DNA of 9,390 nt from assembly GCA_945957245.1 (NCBI GenBank), contig CAMFLD010000079.1, positions 1 to 9,390 of the forward strand, given 5' to 3'. The notes beneath the pieces were generated by a model. The model saw only the letters and a list, made by a program, of their open reading frames with translations. It was not told the DNA's origin and did no database searches. The stretch is from an uncultured Flavobacterium sp. GTDB lineage: Bacteria > Bacteroidota > Bacteroidia > Flavobacteriales > Flavobacteriaceae. This document shows positions 6,736 to 9,390 of the stretch, piece by piece. Both the position numbers and the translations under genes were made by a program. How positions within the stretch are numbered: position 1 is the stretch's first letter; the number at the start of each line of letters is the position of its first letter.

Positions 6736-7689
6736 ATGAAAAAATATATAAATACAGGAAGTAAAGATACCCGTTCCGGATTTGGTGCAGGAATGACCGA
6801 ATTGGGGCAAAAAAACGAAAATGTCGTTGCACTTTGTGCCGATTTGATTGGCTCATTAAAATTTGATGAATTCAAAAAAAACCATCCGGAGCGCTTTTTC
6901 CAAATTGGAATTGCTGAAGCCAATATGATTGGTATTGCAGCAGGTTTAACCATTGGTGGAAAAATACCTTTTACAGGGACTTTTGCCAACTTTTCTACAG
7001 GAAGGGTTTATGATCAAATTCGTCAGTCTGTAGCTTATTCTGATAAAAATGTGAAAATCTGTGCTTCACATGCCGGATTGACTTTAGGAGAAGACGGAGC
7101 TACACACCAAATTCTGGAAGATATTGGTTTGATGAAAATGTTGCCGGGAATGACCGTAATAAATACTTGTGATTATAACCAAACTAAAGCGGCTACCATT
7201 GCCCTTGCAGAGCACCATGGACCAGCTTATTTACGTTTCGGACGACCTGTTGTACCTAACTTCACTCCTGCTGACGAGCCTTTTGTAATCGGAAAAGCAA
7301 TTATGTTAAATGAAGGTACTGATGTAACGATTATTGCCACCGGACATTTGGTTTGGGAAGCCTTAATTGCTGCAGAAACTCTCGAAGCCAAAGGAATATC
7401 TGCTGAAGTAATCAATATTCACACTATTAAACCATTGGATGAAGAAACTATTTTGAAATCAGTTGCTAAAACAGGTTGTGTAGTTACTGCTGAAGAACAT
7501 AATTTCCTAGGTGGATTAGGTGAAAGCGTTGCCCGTGTATTAGCCCTTAACAATCCAAAACCGCAAGAATTTGTCGCTGTACAGGATAGCTTTGGAGAAA
7601 GTGGTACACCTGAACAATTGATGGAAAAATACAAGTTAAACAATCAGGCGATTGCTGCTGCCGCTGAAAAAGTAATCAAAAGAAAATAA
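6736..7689 (+). CDS. Transketolase, C-terminal (pyrimidine-binding) subunit
   Basis: This 317-residue protein is the second half of a split transketolase, holding the pyrimidine-binding and C-terminal domains. Landmarks are FQIGIAEANMIGIAAGL (55-71), with Glu61 the residue that contacts the cofactor aminopyrimidine ring; ICASHAGLTLGEDGATHQ (108-125) with His124; the phosphate-side stretch YLRFGRP (165-171); and the C-terminal domain from about 190 (VTIIATGHLVWEAL, INIHTIKPLD, VVTAEEHNFLGGLGESVA). The 1-deoxyxylulose-5-phosphate synthase family shares this layout, but the adjacent N-terminal subunit gene and sequence flavour favour transketolase. It lies 11 bases downstream of the N-terminal subunit gene with no promoter or hairpin between them, so the two form one operon that ends at the hairpin after 7700. 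The family is secure. Confidence 0.95.
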   Translation: MKKYINTGSKDTRSGFGAGMTELGQKNENVVALCADLIGSLKFDEFKKNHPERFFQIGIAEANMIGIAAGLTIGGKIPFTGTFANFSTGRVYDQIRQSVAYSDKNVKICASHAGLTLGEDGATHQILEDIGLMKMLPGMTVINTCDYNQTKAATIALAEHHGPAYLRFGRPVVPNFTPADEPFVIGKAIMLNEGTDVTIIATGHLVWEALIAAETLEAKGISAEVINIHTIKPLDEETILKSVAKTGCVVTAEEHNFLGGLGESVARVLALNNPKPQEFVAVQDSFGESGTPEQLMEKYKLNNQAIAAAAEKVIKRK

Positions 7690-7703
7690 AAATATTCTTC
7701 AAT

Positions 7704-7734
7704 AAAAAAACCGCTCGAATTGAGCGGTTTTTTT
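7704..7734. terminator. Bidirectional terminator between transketolase and lipoprotein genes
   Basis: CCGCTC (7711-7716) and GAGCGG (7722-7727) form a stem with a 5-base loop, extended to 13 bp by the flanking A run (7704-7710) and T run (7728-7734). It lies 14 bases after the plus-strand stop and just after the stop of the convergent lipoprotein gene. The symmetry gives a T tract in both directions, so it can end both transcripts. Confidence 0.92.
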
Positions 7735-7741
7735 ATGTGTA

Positions 7742-8818
7742 TTAGTGACAAGTCGGATCAAGATATTTTCTTTTTCTTGTTGGACTTGTAAAGTCCCCTG
7801 AACAATCCGGAATCCCTTTCGATTCATCTACATAAGGTGTCATCGGATCATCAACAGCTGCTCCATTGTAAGGATAATAACGGATGATTCCCGCCGGGTC
7901 TAATGGGTTGACATAACTGGTTTCACTTTTTGTGGTATAATTGTCACCATCATCATCCGAGTCTAAAAAGTCCGGAATCTCATCCCCATCAGTATCATCA
8001 GGATTCACTACTCCGGTTGGCAATGACAATACATAACCATCCGGGACATTTGGTCCATCAGGACCACCAATATCTTCAAGATAAGAATAAATTCCGTCAC
8101 CGTCATGATCTACTCTTTGAATTTCATATAATTTGAAATTAAAAATTAACGGAGAATAAGCCGGAATACCAACGGTAGCAGTATTAAAATAAGCTAACCC
8201 TGAAGGAATAAACATAATTCCTGCTCCAAAATTCTGATAGGTCAATGTTCCATCTGGATTTCCAACATACGAACCTGTTTTGAATTGCGGGAATATTTCG
8301 CTCCAGCCTCTAATCACGCTGGTTAGGTTGAAATAAGACTGTGGATTAGTCGATGTTTCAAACTCATTAGAGATAAGGGTATGCACATTACTATCATCTA
8401 CACTATCGTAAATATATTCTCCTTTATAGGCTGTGAGGACTCTATCAACATTGCAGGGAGACTTACTGTCTGGACCTGAACCTTGTCTTAACCTGATATA
8501 ATAAATTTTGTATGTGATATCCACATTATTTTGTCTTACTGTGACTTCTCTGGTATAACGAGGATAGGTTGTCTGATCCCAAATTGAAGTCTGTCCAGCG
8601 TCAATTGCTTTAAATTCAACATCCATATCTTCTGTAGTACCGGGTGCATTGGTTACTACCATATAATGGTTATGCATAAATGCTTCAATATTCTGAAGGT
8701 CAGTTGCATATTGTGTTGCATAATCACGTAAAGGCTCGGAATCACTGCCGCTTTTAGAACAGGAAACCACTGTGATACCAAGGCTAAAAAGCAATATGAA
8801 TTTTAAAAAGTTATTCAT
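7742..8818 (-). CDS. FKBP-type peptidyl-prolyl isomerase-like lipoprotein with Asp-rich calcium-type repeats
   Basis: This 358-residue protein begins with a lipoprotein signal (MNNFLKFILLFSLGITVVSC; lipobox VVSC, acylated Cys20), so it should be anchored in the cell envelope. Residues about 100-235 resemble an FKBP domain: AYKGEYIYDS, SVIRGWSEIFPQFKTG (167-182), IMFIPSGLAYF (201-211) and PLIFNFKLYEI (223-233). Equivalents of FKBP Tyr26, Trp59 and Tyr82 are visible as Tyr131, Trp172 and Tyr210. The usual Phe-Asp pair of the active site appears to be Leu148-Ile149, so isomerase activity is uncertain. The C-terminal 120 residues carry Asp-rich motifs, VDHDGDGIYSYLED (236-249) and DDTDGDEIPDFLDSDDDGD (273-291), like thrombospondin type 3 or EF-hand-like calcium loops. 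It is a distant relative of gliding-motility lipoprotein GldI, but I do not equate them. It is convergent with the transketolase operon and divergent from the S4 gene. The function is unknown beyond probable envelope protein folding. Confidence 0.85.
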   Translation of the reverse strand: MNNFLKFILLFSLGITVVSCSKSGSDSEPLRDYATQYATDLQNIEAFMHNHYMVVTNAPGTTEDMDVEFKAIDAGQTSIWDQTTYPRYTREVTVRQNNVDITYKIYYIRLRQGSGPDSKSPCNVDRVLTAYKGEYIYDSVDDSNVHTLISNEFETSTNPQSYFNLTSVIRGWSEIFPQFKTGSYVGNPDGTLTYQNFGAGIMFIPSGLAYFNTATVGIPAYSPLIFNFKLYEIQRVDHDGDGIYSYLEDIGGPDGPNVPDGYVLSLPTGVVNPDDTDGDEIPDFLDSDDDGDNYTTKSETSYVNPLDPAGIIRYYPYNGAAVDDPMTPYVDESKGIPDCSGDFTSPTRKRKYLDPTCH

Positions 8819-8858
8819 TTTTGTTTGAATTTTAAGCCCGCAAGATACAATATTGATT

Positions 8859-8866
8859 TATTTTTG
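8859..8866 (+). promoter_or_regulatory. Candidate -7 element of the S4-domain gene
   Basis: TATTTTTG at 8859-8866 matches TAnnTTTG exactly, 31 bases ahead of the ATG at 8898. A TTTG at 8824-8827 is too far away (31 bases) to be a standard -33 box. The likely transcript start near 8873 lies downstream of an in-frame TTG at 8853, which argues for the ATG at 8898 as the true start. Confidence 0.45.
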
Positions 8867-8897
8867 TGAACTATTTAACGTTGATTTTGGAAAAAAA

Positions 8898-9278
8898 ATG
8901 AGAGTAGATAAATATTTGTGGTGTGTCCGATATTATAAGACCCGAAACATGGTTACCGAGGCCTGTAAAAAAAATCACATTACCGTTAACGGTCAAATTG
9001 CGAAACCGTCTAAAGAAGTTTTTCCTTTAGATAAAATCACCTTTAGAAAAGATCAGATTACTTACGAGATTACCGTTTTAGATATACCCCAAAATCGTGT
9101 CGGAGCCAAATTGGTTGATATTTACAGAAAAGATGACACACCTCCTGAAACTTTTGCCCATTTGGAATTAATGAAATTGGCTAAAGAGCATTACCGAAAA
9201 ACCGGAACAGGAAGACCCACCAAAAAAGACCGGCGTGATCTGGACGATATGGAATGGGAAACAGATTCTGATGATTAA
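8898..9278 (+). CDS. S4-domain RNA-binding protein, Hsp15 (HslR)-like
   Basis: Read from the ATG at 8898 this is a 126-residue basic protein. It opens directly with the S4 domain, MRVDKYLWCVRYYKTRNMVT (1-20), then ACKKNHITVNGQIAKPSKEV (22-41), the RNA-binding alpha-L fold. The C-terminal tail GRPTKKDRRDLDD (105-117) resembles the RPDKKERRDL tail of Escherichia coli Hsp15. Hsp15 binds 50S subunits that still carry a nascent chain on tRNA and helps recycle stalled large subunits; that role is inferred here by similarity. A longer reading from the TTG at 8853 adds 15 residues unlike the family, and that region contains a promoter-like TATTTTTG, so I reject it. The gene is divergent from the lipoprotein gene (79-base gap) and ends at a hairpin. 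The fold assignment is secure; the exact orthology is likely but unproven. Confidence 0.93.
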   Translation: MRVDKYLWCVRYYKTRNMVTEACKKNHITVNGQIAKPSKEVFPLDKITFRKDQITYEITVLDIPQNRVGAKLVDIYRKDDTPPETFAHLELMKLAKEHYRKTGTGRPTKKDRRDLDDMEWETDSDD

Positions 9279-9285
9279 TTATAAA

Positions 9286-9318
9286 TAAAAAGCCCCCAAT
9301 TTCTTGAGGGCTTTTCTA
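9286..9318. terminator. Terminator after the S4-domain gene, probably bidirectional
   Basis: AAAAGCCC (9288-9295) pairs with GGGCTTTT (9308-9315) around a 12-base loop, which shrinks to 8 bases if one A-C mismatch is allowed. It starts about 10 bases after the S4 stop. On the plus strand the trailing T run is short (TTTTCTATTT). On the minus strand it is TTTTTATTTATAATT, so it also suits a convergent gene ending at 9337. Confidence 0.85.
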
Positions 9319-9336
9319 TTTATAGGTTAAAGATTA

Positions 9337-9390
9337 TTATCTCTTAACAACTCTTACCGTTTCAACACTATCCTCCTGAGATACAACCAC
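9337..9390 (-). CDS. 3' end of an unidentified convergent gene (cut by window edge)
   Basis: On the minus strand an open frame enters at the right edge and gives 17 residues, VVVSQEDSVETVRVVKR, before a double stop (TAATAA). It ends 21 bases before the shared hairpin, as expected for a real convergent gene. The composition (acidic then basic, alternating valines) is plausible protein, but the piece is too short to assign a family. Another frame or noncoding DNA cannot be excluded. Confidence 0.5.
   Translation of the reverse strand: MVVSQEDSVETVRVVKR

Noticed and set aside
7930..8136. Plus-strand His-rich open frame opposite the lipoprotein's Asp-rich repeats
   Set aside because: The histidines arise from reading the complement of Asp codons (GAT/GAC to ATC/GTC in shifted frames). 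It has no start context or family match.
8853..8897. Upstream TTG start for the S4-domain protein, adding 15 residues
   Set aside because: The extra residues do not match the S4 family start. The region contains an exact TAnnTTTG motif and is likely promoter, and an ATG with the canonical MRVDKYLW start follows at 8898.

Overview
The window looks like a core chromosomal segment of a flavobacterium-like member of Bacteroidota. The DNA is AT-rich. The start codons have no clear Shine-Dalgarno sequences and are instead preceded by A-rich stretches. Several genes carry the Bacteroidota -7 promoter motif TAnnTTTG upstream. The gene set also fits: a queuine transglycosylase of a type lacking the zinc cysteines, a single LptF/LptG permease, an FKBP-type lipoprotein with aspartate-rich calcium-type repeats, and an accA-dnaB pair. 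The genus is inferred from protein flavour and regulatory motifs, not from a marker gene.

Layout. The left part (1-5640) is all on the minus strand. In transcription order from the right it holds an orphan single-domain response regulator (5640-5236, own terminator), then tgt, an LptF/LptG permease and an EamA/DMT transporter (5038-1878). The permease and transporter overlap by 14 bases. accA follows (1789-836) with its own terminator, and finally dnaB (695 to the left edge), cut by the window inside its Walker A motif. The plus strand begins at 5873 with a two-gene transketolase operon (N-terminal half, 11 bases, C-terminal half), driven by a good Bacteroidota-type promoter. It ends at a hairpin shared with a convergent gene for an FKBP-like lipoprotein (8818-7742). 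A divergent Hsp15-like S4-domain RNA-binding protein (8898-9278) follows, with a second hairpin that appears to be shared with another convergent gene whose last 17 codons reach the right edge.

How the genes work together. This is mostly housekeeping: replication (DnaB), the first step of fatty acid synthesis (AccA), tRNA modification (Tgt), lipopolysaccharide export (Lpt permease), central carbon metabolism (split transketolase) and ribosome or RNA quality control (S4 protein). There is no mobile element, CRISPR array, tRNA, rRNA, toxin-antitoxin pair or defence cluster. No gap between genes exceeds 300 bases.

I found no convincing undescribed system. The points most worth a second look are the missing zinc-ligand cysteines in Tgt, the domain make-up and altered active site of the FKBP-like lipoprotein, the orphan response regulator, and two degenerate repeat patches flanking tgt.
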